Shown here piece by piece: positions 1-10,690 of a stretch of DNA of 64,000 nt. The stretch is from Cacajao melanocephalus (Eukaryota > Chordata > Mammalia > Primates > Pitheciidae), in assembly GCA_963573385.1 (NCBI GenBank), contig CAUYLG010065661.1, positions 1-64,000 on the forward strand, read 5' to 3'. The notes beneath the pieces were generated by a model, which had not been told where the DNA came from, did no database searches, and worked only from the letters and a program-made list of their open reading frames with translations. The position numbers and the translations under genes were made by a program. Numbering within the stretch: position 1 is the first letter of the stretch; every line of letters starts with the position of its first letter.

Positions 1-80
1 TAAGCGCTTTAACCCCACTGGTGTTGGTTTCTTTTACCATACATAACAAATAAATTCACCCCTTTTTGCACGATTTTTAA

Positions 81-128
<48 letters not shown>
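1..128 (+). other. Possible 3' end of a retrocopy: AATAAA plus A43 tract
   Basis: A pure run of 43 A lies at 86-128. An AATAAA hexamer lies at 49-54, 31 bases upstream of the run, and the intervening sequence resembles neither an Alu nor an L1 3' end. This layout fits a processed, polyadenylated transcript inserted in sense orientation, whose body would lie left of the window. I do not recognise the source gene. A plain mononucleotide repeat is the alternative. The length and purity of the run suggest it is young or actively slipping. Confidence 0.4.
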
Positions 129-130
<2 letters not shown>

Positions 131-395
131 CCAGGCCTTGCAATACTGTGGAGAACAAGTCAAAAACAGTGGTTAAGTAGGAGTTTACTATGAAAGAGTT
201 TGCATTTCAAAATAAAAATCACTCTGCCTCATGAAAGGCTGAGGATTGGAAAATATCTGTGGGAGCTGGTGCTTCAGTGGATGGCAGGACAGGAGTCTAG
301 GGTACTTGTTCAGTCAAGAGAAGATGGCAGCATGAAGTCAGGATGGCAGTGAATTTGAAGAGAGAGAGATTTGAAAGAGACTTAGAAAGTAAAAT

Positions 396-544
396 AGAAA
401 GCGTAAACACCAGAGGAAGGCAGCAAACCACACTGCCATGTATGTACCTATGCAACAATCTTACATCTTACATGTTCTTCACATGTACCCCAAAACCTAA
501 AACGCAATAAAATATATATATATATATAAGAAAGTGTAAACGCC
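396..544 (+). mobile_element. 5'-truncated L1 3' end with target-site duplication and (TA)n tail
   Basis: Bases 412-510 match the end of an L1 3' UTR: catgtatgtacc, then a cacatgtacccc-type segment, then ataaaa. A (TA)n tail follows at about 511-528. It is flanked by a 16-bp direct repeat, 396-411 (agaaagcgtaaacacc) and 529-544 (agaaagtgtaaacgcc), matching at 14 of 16 positions. That is a diverged target-site duplication. Only about 100 bp of L1 remains, typical of severe 5' truncation. Confidence 0.8.
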
Positions 545-624
545 TACTACATATTTAAATATTTAATAATATTTGTCAAAACACATAAATAATTTTAATT
601 AGGATGTTCAGTGATTCCTTGACC

Positions 625-800
625 CTTTCAGCAGGTATTTACTGAGTACCAATTATTAGTCCAGTAAATGTGGCCAAGGCACCGAGGACCCAGCTGAAGC
701 CAGATCTAATGGAATTTATATCCTGGTGGACGGAAAATAAACAAATAGCTTTATGGACAGGGTGATTTGAGATAGTGCCGAGAAGTGGAGCAGCGAGACA
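625..800 (-). mobile_element. L2 3' end, antisense
   Basis: The + strand reads as the complement of the L2 3' end: cagcaggtatttactgagta, a 'cctggtggacggaaaataaac' block, then a degraded 'gtgataagtgctgagaag'-type segment near 765-788. Divergence is high, as expected for this old mammalian family. Boundaries are approximate. Confidence 0.65.
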
Positions 801-835
801 CCACTTCAGATCAGGTAGTTAGGAAAGGCATGTCC

Positions 836-933
836 CAGGAACACCTGAGTCACCCAAGCAACAGGAAGTCTGCCATCTGGGGGTGCCCATAGATTAGTCA
901 CTTCCTGTCGCTTGGGTGACTTAGGTGTTCCTG
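836..933. repeat. 34-bp near-perfect inverted repeat (hairpin)
   Basis: Arms at 836-869 and 900-933 pair over 34 positions: 32 Watson-Crick pairs, one G/T wobble and one A/C mismatch, around a 30-base spacer. A transcript from either strand could fold into a hairpin of about 98 nt, in the size range of a microRNA precursor. The DNA could extrude as a cruciform. I do not recognise the sequence as the end of a known transposon, and no TA or TTAA duplication is obvious at the edges. Confidence 0.85.
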
Positions 934-2609
934 AGTCCAGTCTCCTTATTGTCTTGCTGATCTTTCTCTTTTTGTTTTTTAGGTCTAATAAAAAGTTGCT
1001 TTTTTTTTTTCCCCCACACTTGTCTATGTTCTCAGGAGTCTCTCTTCATTTAACTCCTCTGTGCCACAGCAGTGAAACCACTAGGGATCATAGGACATTT
1101 TGCTTCCTTTTGCCTCAGGGGCAGAAGGGACTCCTATTACCCTGGAAAAAATTAAAAAGAAAACCACAAACTAAGCACTCTCTCAATCTCCACCACACAA
1201 ATCCTTTAAAAAGCTATTTCTTTAAACAGACTCATGTTAAAACTGATAAAAACTTCACAATCTATTTTCTTTAAAAAATTTAATTAACAGTTAAACATAC
1301 ATTGAATTGCTGATCAATATAATGATCTGAACCCCTTAGTAATATTAGAGTTGTTATTTTATGGGAATATCAAATGTCTGCAGAAGTCATTTTCAAAGGG
1401 GTTATAGTATTAAACTTACGGTTCTGTCAATGTTTAGAAATTTGCTTTTAGTTACTCATTTGTCTCTTTTTAAAAGTTGTTCTAAGTTGAAATATTAAAG
1501 ATGTTGCATATTAGGGGTTAATGACATTTGGAATTATTCAAAGTTTGAAATCTGCAAAGGATAAATGTTTCAGTCAGTCTTTGTTCATACCTATACCTGT
1601 ATAGATATATTTTAACAGATAGATAATATATTTTCATTTAGCAAGTACCATATGGTATTTTAGAATACAGTGAAATTGCTTGGACTACTTCTATTATACT
1701 GCCTCAAATGTTGATTCTAATTTTCCATGTTCTCGTAGAGAAGGAATCTGAAACCTTGAGGGAAAAGAAAACATACAAATGCTATTAGAGTACACATTTT
1801 TGAGCAGCAGGAAGTCAGTAGTAAGTGTCAGAGATTGATCAGGATTGTGTTCTATAATATAAACAATTGCCATCAGGTGTACCCTGGTACTAGGTTACCC
1901 ATGCACCCAAGCAGTAATTTGAGCAATTTAGAATTTCAGGCAGCCTAGAGAGGGAATAAATTATTGAAAAGTTTAACTTCAAGTGTAAAATGTATCTTTC
2001 TGGCAGATTTCTCATAGAAACAGATTCTGCCCTTTCATATTAATTTCAATTTGTTTACTGAATCAAATTTTTAAATAATTTATTTACAACACACACACAA
2101 ATGTGTTGGTGTATCATTTGTTAAGCAAAACTAGGAGGTGACCCAGAAATGGAGAATAGATGTACATATATATTTGGTGTTTTCTACCTAGAGAAGGTCA
2201 TAAAGTAAAAATGAGAAGAGCTTTATTATTGAAGAAATATTGAGTTTTAATCAAACTTTGCTATATTTTTCATATTGTTGAAATCAAACCCAAATCGAGA
2301 GAGATATAAGTACTTACTAAAACCATGGTTACACACAAGGTTCTTATTTCTAGATGGCTACTCTAAATCCTACTAAACTTTATTATTGAAAAATAGTTAA
2401 GAATTCATTCTAGAATCTAGAATCTCAGATAGATTACATCTTTATTAACTTGGAATCTATTTGAATCAAATGGAACATTCTTCACATCAGATAATTCACT
2501 ATCTGGCAAAGTTTGCTGGTTCTCTTCAGACACATTCTTTTCTTTTTTCCTTTATATTAGAGCTCCAAAGTTTTAAACTATATGATGACATCTCCAAATC
2601 TTCCTTGAA
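934..2609. other. AT-rich single-copy sequence, no gene seen
   Basis: No recognisable gene. The 120-codon open frame at 912-1274 begins inside the right arm of the hairpin, is rich in Leu/Phe/Ser from T-rich sequence, and shows no domain. I see short T and A runs and a (CA)5 near 2090, and otherwise nothing assignable. Confidence 0.6.
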
Positions 2610-2830
2610 AATGTGACCCATGACAAAGTTGTGGCTAGGACTATACAGTTGGAGATGACATGTGCCACTCACAAGGCACACTCCTCAGAAGAACAGGTTG
2701 TCCTGAACTGGCTCATTCCCACTGGCTGGGATGCAGATATCCTGTCTGGAGCCACAGCTGCCATCTTGAACCAAGAGATGAAAGTCTCTTTTTCTTTGTA
2801 GCACATGGTTGTTGCATGAGAGATTGATAA
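2610..2830 (+). repeat. Probable ancient dispersed repeat, family not assigned
   Basis: Phrases such as 'ctgggatgcagatat' and 'ggagccacagctgccatctt' resemble blocks seen in many old mammalian interspersed copies (DNA transposon or MaLR-like LTR). I cannot name the family with confidence. The open frames on both strands here are not coding-like. Confidence 0.35.
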
Positions 2831-2995
2831 ATTTCTATTTTTTAAATTTACTCGATTTGGGGATCCATTTAGTCTGTATTCTAATATATTCCTCTCTATC
2901 AGCATCCAGTTCTCTCTGATGTTCCCGACTTCAAAAATCTCACTCATTATTTTATAATTTATGAAATTATCACTTTAATTAGGAATTAATTTTGA

Positions 2996-3302
2996 TGGCT
3001 GGGCATGGTGGCTCATGACAGTAATCCCAGCACTTAGGGAGGGTGCAATGTGCAGATTTCCTGAAGTCAGGAGTTCAAGACCAGCCTGGCCAACTTCTAG
3101 TGAAACCCCGTCTCTACTAAAAAATACACGAATTAACCAGGCATGGTGGACCATGCCTGTAGTGCCAGCTACTTGAGAAGCTGAGGCAGGAGAATCACTT
3201 CAACCTGGGAGGTGGAGGTTGCAGTGAGCCGAGATCACGCCACTGCACTCCAGTCTGAGCAACAGACCAAGACTCTGTCTCTCAAAAAGAAAAAAAAAAA
3301 AA
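2996..3302 (+). mobile_element. Alu (AluS-like), full dimer
   Basis: Starts ggctgggcatggtggctcat, keeps both monomers and the middle A-rich linker (actaaaaaatacacgaa), and ends in an A-rich tail at about 3286-3302. Diverged at many sites. No clean target-site duplication could be read. Confidence 0.93.
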
Positions 3303-4085
3303 GGAGAAAGAAATGAAATTTGAAGCATTTATATGAATTGTTAAATTTGTTATATTTTTAAAGCCTCATGCCTTTCAGATGCAAATGAATGCTCTATTGT
3401 TTTAAAACTGTAATGCACTCTCGGTAGATAAAAATTTGGGAGATATGGAGATGTCAGAAGTACACATATAGTTTCATTGCATGACTGAATTTTAGCTTTT
3501 CAGGAAGGCATTTTTGACATTCAACGTGTCATAGATGAAATCACAAATTATCTCAAAGGGATCTTCTGGATACTACAGGGCCATGACTGAATGTTGGACT
3601 AACAGGAATGAGCAAGATAGAGTAAGAAACAGATGCTACCATATCATTTATAGCTTTTGGAAATCAAATTATGATCTAAATCATATCAGTAGACATCCAC
3701 ACCCTTCGTTTGCTTTTAAAATGGGAAACTCTATGAGGGCAGGGACCATGTTTATTCCATGTACCTTCATATTCCCAGGTTAAAGGGACTTAGAAATGTT
3801 TGCAGGATGACTGAGTTAATATCATTCTTTTTAATGCCACATTTCTCATTGGGAGCATCTTGTCTCTCTTTCTTCTGCAGAATGGCATCAGAAGAGACTA
3901 TGAGTGCAGAACACACCCAGAACATTCTGAGGCTTATGAAGTGATGATAAGTTGAATTTGAAAGATTGGGTAGAGAGGGAGATGGAAAGATAACCATAAA
4001 AATAACCCATGCATGGGATGTGGACCAGCAAGAATTATACCAGTTGATCCAAGGATTACCTAGATCCTGAATAATTAAGTAAACA
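3303..4085. other. Single-copy sequence, no gene seen
   Basis: No splice-linked coding signal and no recognisable repeat. The small open frames (82, 61 and 115 codons) overlap on opposite strands and look random. Confidence 0.55.
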
Positions 4086-4089
4086 GATA

Positions 4090-4660
4090 ATCTAATGACC
4101 CCACAATTTTGCACTTATGTACATACCCTCAAACACTGAAAAGGGGTACTCAAATAAATCCATGTACATATGTTTTCATGGCTGCCTCATTCAAAAGAGC
4201 CAAAAGGTGGAGACAACCCAAATACCTATATGGAGAAACAAACCATAGTAGTTACATGTGGTATATTCCACACATATATAAGGGAATAATATTTAGTCGT
4301 GAAAAGGAATAAAGTGCTGATAAATGCTACAATGTGCATGAACCTTAAAAGCATTATGCTGAGTGAAATAAGCCCAACATTGAAAGTCACCTATTTTATT
4401 ACTTCGTTTATGTGACAGACACAGAATAGATAAATCTACAGGAAAATAATGCCAGTTGATGGTATCTAGAGACTGGGGGAAATGGGGAGAAATTATTCAA
4501 TAAATAATAGGTTTTACTTTGGAGTAATGGACATGTTTGGGAACTAAACAGAAGTAGGTGTTGCAAATCGTGAATATGCAGAATGCCATTCGGTTGTTTA
4601 CTTCAAAGTGGTCCACCTTATATCATGTGGATTTCACCTCAATAAATTATTTTTAGAAAG
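4090..4660 (+). mobile_element. Old L1 (L1M-type) 3' end: ORF2 tail and 3' UTR
   Basis: Reads through the conserved L1 ORF2 C-terminal block (gaccccacaattttgcactt, aaagagccaaaaggtggag, gtggtatattccaca, cttaaaagcattatgctgag). It continues into a 3' UTR that ends '..atttcacctcaataaatta'. Frames are broken by many changes. The 3' UTR type matches older L1M subfamilies, not L1PA. Confidence 0.85.
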
Positions 4661-5714
4661 ATAACCTATGCCTTAGATCATCTTAGTGTTTCCATCAATA
4701 GCTCTTGAAGAAAAAAGTTTTTCAACCACATCGCAGCAACTCTACCATTATTCTTTTATGTTATTCTGTTTGTTGAATATATTTATGTCACAGTTACAAT
4801 TATCAGTTCATTCCAAAGTCGGGATCTTGATTGTCTTAATGAACATATTAAATTTCTTAAAGTATGAGACTGAAAAAAAAATCATTTCAGGTCTGATTAA
4901 TGAGTGGTAGCTGAACACGGGAGAGCTCATAAGCATTTTGGTGGCTCTTTTGGCAATCCCGTGGTGCAGACAATGTAACCAGTACCCAGAAGGGACCTAA
5001 AGAGGGCTGCTGCAGGTCAGGTGCTGCCCCTCCTGGGAGTAGAGCACCTATTTTTCCTGCCTTATGCAGGTGACTGTGTCCTCTACCCCCTGACTCCGGG
5101 GAAGGCTTCTTCTCACTGTTACTCTCATAAGGAGTTGGAAGATCCTGCTCACTTTCAAGGGAAGAGGCAGCTCATGAATTTTCATCACCTGCACAGACGC
5201 AGATAGGGTCAAGGGGAGTTTCCACACCTCCTACTCCCTGAGGAGCAAAGTCGGAAAAGGGGGCACTTGTAAGTTTTACATTTTCAGTAAAGCTGTCAAA
5301 AGAAATTAAGCATAGTGGGGAAAGGGAAGCAATGTTTTTGAGTTGAAGCTCACAAATAAACAACTCTCTGTATCATTAATTATACAATTACAAATATTTC
5401 ACCAAATAATAATGTGCATGGGAAAAGTTAAGTTGGTTTGTAAAGAAACTGTTTATACAATTCGTCTCTGAATGCCCTGAAATGGAGAACGATTTCTGTT
5501 GGGGTGCTGCGAAGACCAGATCTGCTGTGTATACTGATCAAATTATCCAGATAAAGGCTTTATGAGAGTATTGGCTAGAGAGTCTACAGTGCAAACACAA
5601 TGAGAATAAAAACAATAATAATAATAGATTACATCGCTTGAATGTTCACTATGTCAAGCGTTTTAACTTCATTGTTTAATTAAATGAGCATTCTGTTCTT
5701 GTACAATCTAGTAG
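4661..5714. other. Single-copy sequence, no gene seen
   Basis: A moderately GC-richer patch lies at about 4910-5260; the rest is AT-rich. Opposed short open frames are present but carry no recognisable product. Confidence 0.5.
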
Positions 5715-5776
5715 TTAAGGGCACAGAACTTGGAACCAGGGAGTTAGTATTTACTTTCCAGCTTTAACCTTCACTT
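5715..5776 (+). mobile_element. MIR, 5' portion (split by Alu)
   Basis: Reads 'agttaagggcacagaacttg' then a degraded 'cagctttaaccttcacttaatc', the tRNA-derived head of MIR. The rest of the same MIR resumes after the Alu at 6013. Confidence 0.7.
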
Positions 5777-6012
5777 AATCATAGCTCACTGCAGACTCTA
5801 ACTCCTGGGCTCAAGAGATCCTCCCACCTCAGCCTCCTGAGCAACTGGGACTACAGGCATGCACCACCACAATTGGCTAATTTTTATATTTTTTGTAGAA
5901 ATGAGGTCTTGCTGTGTTCCCCAGGCTGATCTCGAACTCCTGTCCCCAAATGATCTACTCGCCTCAGCCTTCAAAAGTGCTGGGATTACAGGCGTGAGCC
6001 ATCATCCAGCCT
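5777..6012 (-). mobile_element. Old Alu (AluJ-like), antisense, lacking its 3' end
   Basis: Begins within the right monomer (atagctcactgcagactcta) and continues through cctgggctcaag-type sequence to gtgctgggattacaggcgtg. The poly(T) and the first part of the right arm are missing. AluJ-like signatures such as 'ctcctgggctcaagagatcc' suggest an early insertion. Confidence 0.85.
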
Positions 6013-6185
6013 CTGGATCCTTAATCTTTATGCCTCAACTTCTTCATCTGTAAAATGGGAATAACAACTATACAGATCTCATAGGGATGTTGTGAGAATT
6101 TAATGAATTAATATAGATAAAGAGCCTAGAAGGGTGCCTGGCAAGCAGCAAGCATCGCATAAAGTATAGCTATTGCTATTATTCC
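6013..6185 (+). mobile_element. MIR, 3' portion (continuation)
   Basis: Continues the MIR: 'cttcttcatctgtaaaatgg', 'tgttgtgagaatttaatga', 'gtgcctggcaagcagcaagc'. About 25 bases of the expected MIR core are absent at the Alu junction, suggesting a deletion accompanied or followed the insertion. Confidence 0.85.
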
Positions 6186-7896
6186 TTAAAAGAAGCCCTG
6201 TCATTGGATTTGCTAAACCGTGCTTGACATATGTAAGTAAATCAAATTAGACATGGGAATTTTTGAGAAACCGTGAATTTTTGCATCTATCCTTTACACT
6301 GTACTATAGTTGTGACTCTGAACTTGCTGCTTTTGCTGATGCCCCTTGAATGACCTAACCCTTTTCCTGCCTCTCGCTAAGGTTCACAGGGAAGCTCACA
6401 AGAAGAGTGATAAAGCAGTCATTTTTTATTAAAAGAGCACTGACCAAAACAACTCCCAGAAACACAGACTCTCCCATGATTTGAGACATTTTTTTTTTTC
6501 TGCAATTGCAGATGTCATTTCCACAAATTTTCATTTTGGCATTTGGCACATGCATGTTATTTGAAAGCAATATTGCACATGTGGTGGCTGTTACCATGAC
6601 ATTCTTTGGGGACTGTTTCACACAAATTAGGTGAGAACTTATCTTTGTAAAAGAATGTCTGTCACTGACAATTATGGTGATGCCCAGCCAATGCCCACAG
6701 TGCAAATACAGAACGTCAACATGTATTTCTCAAGTTTTATGATTCAAGAAGGAAACATCAAGCTTGAATGGAAAAAAAGCCCAGCTCCATCTTCCAACTG
6801 CCACAATTATGCCCCCATTAGAAATGGTGGGGCCTGAATTCCATTAGTTGGCATAAGTCACATTCAAATAAAGAGGTGAACAAGCCACAATCCACTGCCA
6901 TAAAATGGGTCACCGCTTTAATGAAAGAGGGCCTTGTTCTTAATTTATTTGGAACCCAAATCAAATTATGTAGTATTAGAGCCTTTTTTTTTTTGGACTT
7001 AGCAATCTTTTTTGTTGCCTTGCAAAGGCTTGCTTTTGTGCTGAGCTGTTCAACTGAAGGTCTTTGTTAAGAAGATAACCAGGACACTTAGGCTCACACA
7101 CAGGCATTTTGCAAACTTATCTATGGAATATTTTAACATACATAAGCAACCTTGAAATGTGTGCTTAAGGTTTGAGTTGAAGATGAAAGCCGAAACTCAA
7201 AGTGATGTTTAGTTTATTGTTATTCAGAGTGACAATTTTAATGTGTTTCTGGAAAACTTAGCATGAACCTTCGCCTTTCAAATTTAAGGTTAATATTTTT
7301 AAGTCACAGCCCTGAAGGCAAACATTTAAAACAAGATTGTTACCATCCCATCAGATTCGACATTTTCCTTGCAATTTCTTATACATTTTTTGAAAGCTAT
7401 AATGTTACATGCATAATATACCAAATAAATGTTTACTTAATATAGAAGATGATACATGCAAACGTATTTTAGAAGGCATTATAAAGTTTTAGAATATTAA
7501 ATTTAATGTTCATTCATGCAACCCTTTGAAACTCTCGCCAAACCAGTGGAGGGGCACTCAGGAGAAAATCATTCTCATTAAGACTTGAATATAGTATAGA
7601 ATTTAAGCACTCTTTTGTCTTGTTTTCTCTTTCTGGTTCTGGGGACTAGGATAATTGCTCTGTTACGCTAGAGAAAAAAAAAAGGGAGTTCATCTTCTCT
7701 TTTCTCTACCAGCTCCCATTTCTCTGCCAGTATTACGATCACACCCAGTAGCTTGCTTCATAGCGGGTACAAAATAAAGCAATTTCCTCAGCTACCGTCC
7801 AAGACTGTCTGCAGGGTATGGAATAACAGCAGAAGCCTCATCCTAGGATAATTTTGTCAATTCCACTCCCACTCATGCAGTAAAAACTCAGCTAGT
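6186..7896. other. Long repeat-free stretch, candidate conserved noncoding DNA
   Basis: No Alu, L1, MIR or L2 could be recognised over about 1.7 kb. The part at about 6480-6990 is compositionally even, with homopolymers only at its edges. No splice-consistent coding frame is visible. Conservation cannot be judged from one sequence. Confidence 0.4.
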
Positions 7897-8160
7897 AGCA
7901 GCTAATAGTAGCTAACAGTTATTGAGTACTTACTATATGCTAAGTGCTTTGCTTGGATTATTTCATCCAACTCTTGCACAATTAACAATTCCACTCCACT
8001 GCCACAGTGAAAGGAGGCTACATTAGGGCTATCAGGAGCTGATATATATTGAGCATTTACTATGTGCTAAATGCATGTCTTGCATTATCTCATTGAATCT
8101 TCATGCCAACCCACTGGTCTTGTAATCACAGATGATTTTAGTTCTTTGAGATTTGTTGGG
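7897..8160 (-). mobile_element. Two consecutive MIR-type copies, antisense
   Basis: Two separate copies of the complemented MIR 3' end occur in series: 'gtagctaacagttattgagt' near 7908, and 'ctgatatatattgagcattt' near 8039 followed by 'cttgcattatctcattgaat'. Each lacks the tRNA-derived head. They may be two insertions or one duplicated copy. Confidence 0.65.
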
Positions 8161-8243
8161 AGACCATGATCACTTGTATTCGCTTCTCCACCTCATGGAG
8201 GTTTGAGGTTTGGTTCATACTGGGCTGCAATTTCAAAATAAGA

Positions 8244-8308
8244 TGGCTAACAAGAAGATGAAGAAGAAATAAAAGAATGAAGAGGGAAGGAGGGAAGAAA
8301 GAAGAAAG
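8244..8308 (+). repeat. Purine-rich low-complexity tract
   Basis: A nearly uninterrupted run of A and G (aagatgaagaagaaataaaa through gaagaaagaagaaag). Confidence 0.8.
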
Positions 8309-8367
8309 ATTAACTGCTTTATCAACTGCCTTCTAGGAGGGAGGATCCAGGCTTCATTTCTCTTAAT

Positions 8368-8510
8368 TCTCATTGTAACCTGTAAGGGTGGTGTGTTAAT
8401 TTTTCCACGTTAAAAATAAGAAAATAGAAGCATGTGAAGGTTATATAATTCAGTCAAGTATCTATGACCTGCAAGTGAGTTGTCAAACAATAGAATCCTA
8501 TGTTCAAATC
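8368..8510 (-). mobile_element. MIR, antisense
   Basis: Contains the complemented MIR core: 'attctcattgtaacctgtaa', 'gttaaaaataagaaaatag', 'gaaggttatataattcagtc'. It is highly diverged. Confidence 0.6.
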
Positions 8511-8829
8511 TCTGAGTTCACAGTCCTGGCAGACCCCTATGGCCATTGCCTGGCACTCGTGGGAACAGGCTGAGCCATGGACCTTCCTCGAAGACAGGAG
8601 GCATAGCTGATGTCATAAGACCCTATGCTGGGGAGGAGCACCAGGAAGAGGATGGATTTTTAAATGTTGAAAGCACTTTTGCCTTCTGGGGTATGGCATG
8701 CCCAGGAGAGCACAGCCACGGCCTAGAGCAACTCATTCCACAGGAGCCAGCCCACTGGTTTTACATAGCTGTGCCACTCAGCTCCTTCATCCTACCCACA
8801 CCTCAGAAAGGATCAATACCATGTGAACT
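8511..8829. other. Single-copy sequence, no gene seen
   Basis: GC content is somewhat higher than in the flanks. The 122-codon frame at 8546-8914 runs on into an L2 tail and has no recognised domain, so I do not call it a gene. Confidence 0.45.
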
Positions 8830-9065
8830 CTCTGGCACATGCAGTTTCCCCTTCCTTTGCCTCTATTTACTATGTTTTTCTCAGACAGTCATTACAGCAC
8901 CATGTCAGCATTGACAATGCCTCTACTGTCCTTCAAGAAAAAAACTGCATTGCCTCTGGGCTTTGAGCTTCTTGAGAGAAGGGACTACTTTTATTTATTA
9001 ATGAACCCCCCAGGACTATTCGAAGAACTTGTTGACCCCCTATAAATATTTGTTGGATTATTTAA
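8830..9065 (+). mobile_element. L2 3' end, sense
   Basis: Ends with 'tgagcttcttgagagaaggg' and 'ctataaatatttgttggatt', the 3' terminus of L2. The 5' limit is uncertain. Confidence 0.65.
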
Positions 9066-9204
9066 TTAACACCATTCAGGTTGAACACAAATAGCATATA
9101 TGAAAAGACAGAAGACAGCTACTACACTAAGAGATGGGACGGGTTAGAAAAAAATATATATACACTGTTTCTGCATATATTTCAGGTAATGCTGTGGTCT
9201 GCAT

Positions 9205-9495
<291 letters not shown>

Positions 9496-10489
9496 AGGCT
9501 GAGATTTTTACAACCTTTCTTCAACCTTTCACATGCCGTTTCCTATTCTTCGAACTCTTTCTGTAAGAGGTTGCCTTTTGAGTAAGATTTGTCTTTGATC
9601 CCGTGGCATTGCGTATTCCAGGGGCTAGCCCAGCTCATTGCAGCATTTATTCCATTATTTCCAAGGCCAAGTTGTTAGTCACTTAAAATAGGGCCTCCAT
9701 TTTTATTTCACACCCAAATCATAAAAGATTGCTTAACGTTGAGAAGGCTTGTCGTGCTGTCTCCATAATCATCTCAGAAGATTTAAAGCACCAGAGGAAG
9801 CTGATAAATTGTTTTTAAAGCTAAGCATAAGCATGGTCTAATGTAGATTGAATCGATTCAGTTAAAACATCCACCATGAAACACTTAAGGTGATGGCTTA
9901 CTGCCCCCAAGTCCTAAGTAGCAGCCCTTAGTAGTAAGTTAAAATTAGAATTTGTTAAAAGTATGCAGTATGTTTATGAAGGTTAAGGGATATTTGAAAG
10001 CAATATTTAAATATTTTTAAAACATGTCTGATGCAGAAAAGATTTCACTTTCTCTTTAGAGTTACTGAGGCGCAAGATAAGAGTAGGAAAGTTCACCCGG
10101 CCATGTATATTTTACTGCAAACATGTCATTTTAGACATCTTTCAAAATGTATCTGGAATATGGAAAACAGTCCTACTGAGCTATTGTTTGGCATAGCTCA
10201 TTGACATATTTATGTTTGCAAAATCAATCAGATCAGGGCATCTATGAGTTTTTGGGTTTTTTTTTTTTCTTGTTTGAGAGGATGGAGTCTGGGAAATTTC
10301 AGTAAAGGCAAAAATGAAAGAAATGTATAATGCATTTTGCCTATTATCTTGCTCTTAAAATTAAAAAGACAGAAAAAGGGAGAAATTCAGAGAATAATTT
10401 AGGTACCTAAAGATGCCGCAATAAATGGCCAACGTGTAACAATGTAAGGGTACTGAAGCATATCCAAGAAACTGGGTTCCAGGACCAGA
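9496..10489. other. Repeat-free stretch, candidate conserved noncoding DNA
   Basis: No repeat recognised. The segment near 9690-9900 is AT-rich but complex in composition, with several homeodomain-like TAAT/ATTA and TGATAAAT motifs. No coding frame is credible. Confidence 0.35.
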
Positions 10490-10690
10490 TTTTCACCTTA
10501 CATGCTGTTAATTTTCAGAATGTCAACAGCTATGAGACTCTCATATGTCTCTTCTAAAATGATGGCAAGAAACACAGTTCTCTGCTTCCCAGAATGGTCA
10601 TGAAGATCCTATAACATACATAACATACATAAAAGCATTGGAAAACACTACCACTACAAGACTTTCACAGATAAGGTAAAACTATTATTA
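10490..10690 (+). mobile_element. Possible MIR, sense, very degraded
   Basis: The order of motifs (atgagactctcatatgtctc, ctaaaatgatggcaag, gtcatgaagatcctataaca, then aaaagcattggaaaacacta) follows the MIR core and 3' half. Similarity is weak. A short tandem 'taacatacat' doubling lies at 10612-10631. Confidence 0.35.

Noticed and set aside
912..1274. 120-codon frame starting in the hairpin
   Set aside because: Low-complexity Leu/Phe/Ser translation of T-rich DNA.
8880..8920. REST/NRSF-like motif (cagcaccatgtcag)
   Set aside because: Only the left half fits; the right half has the wrong spacing and bases.
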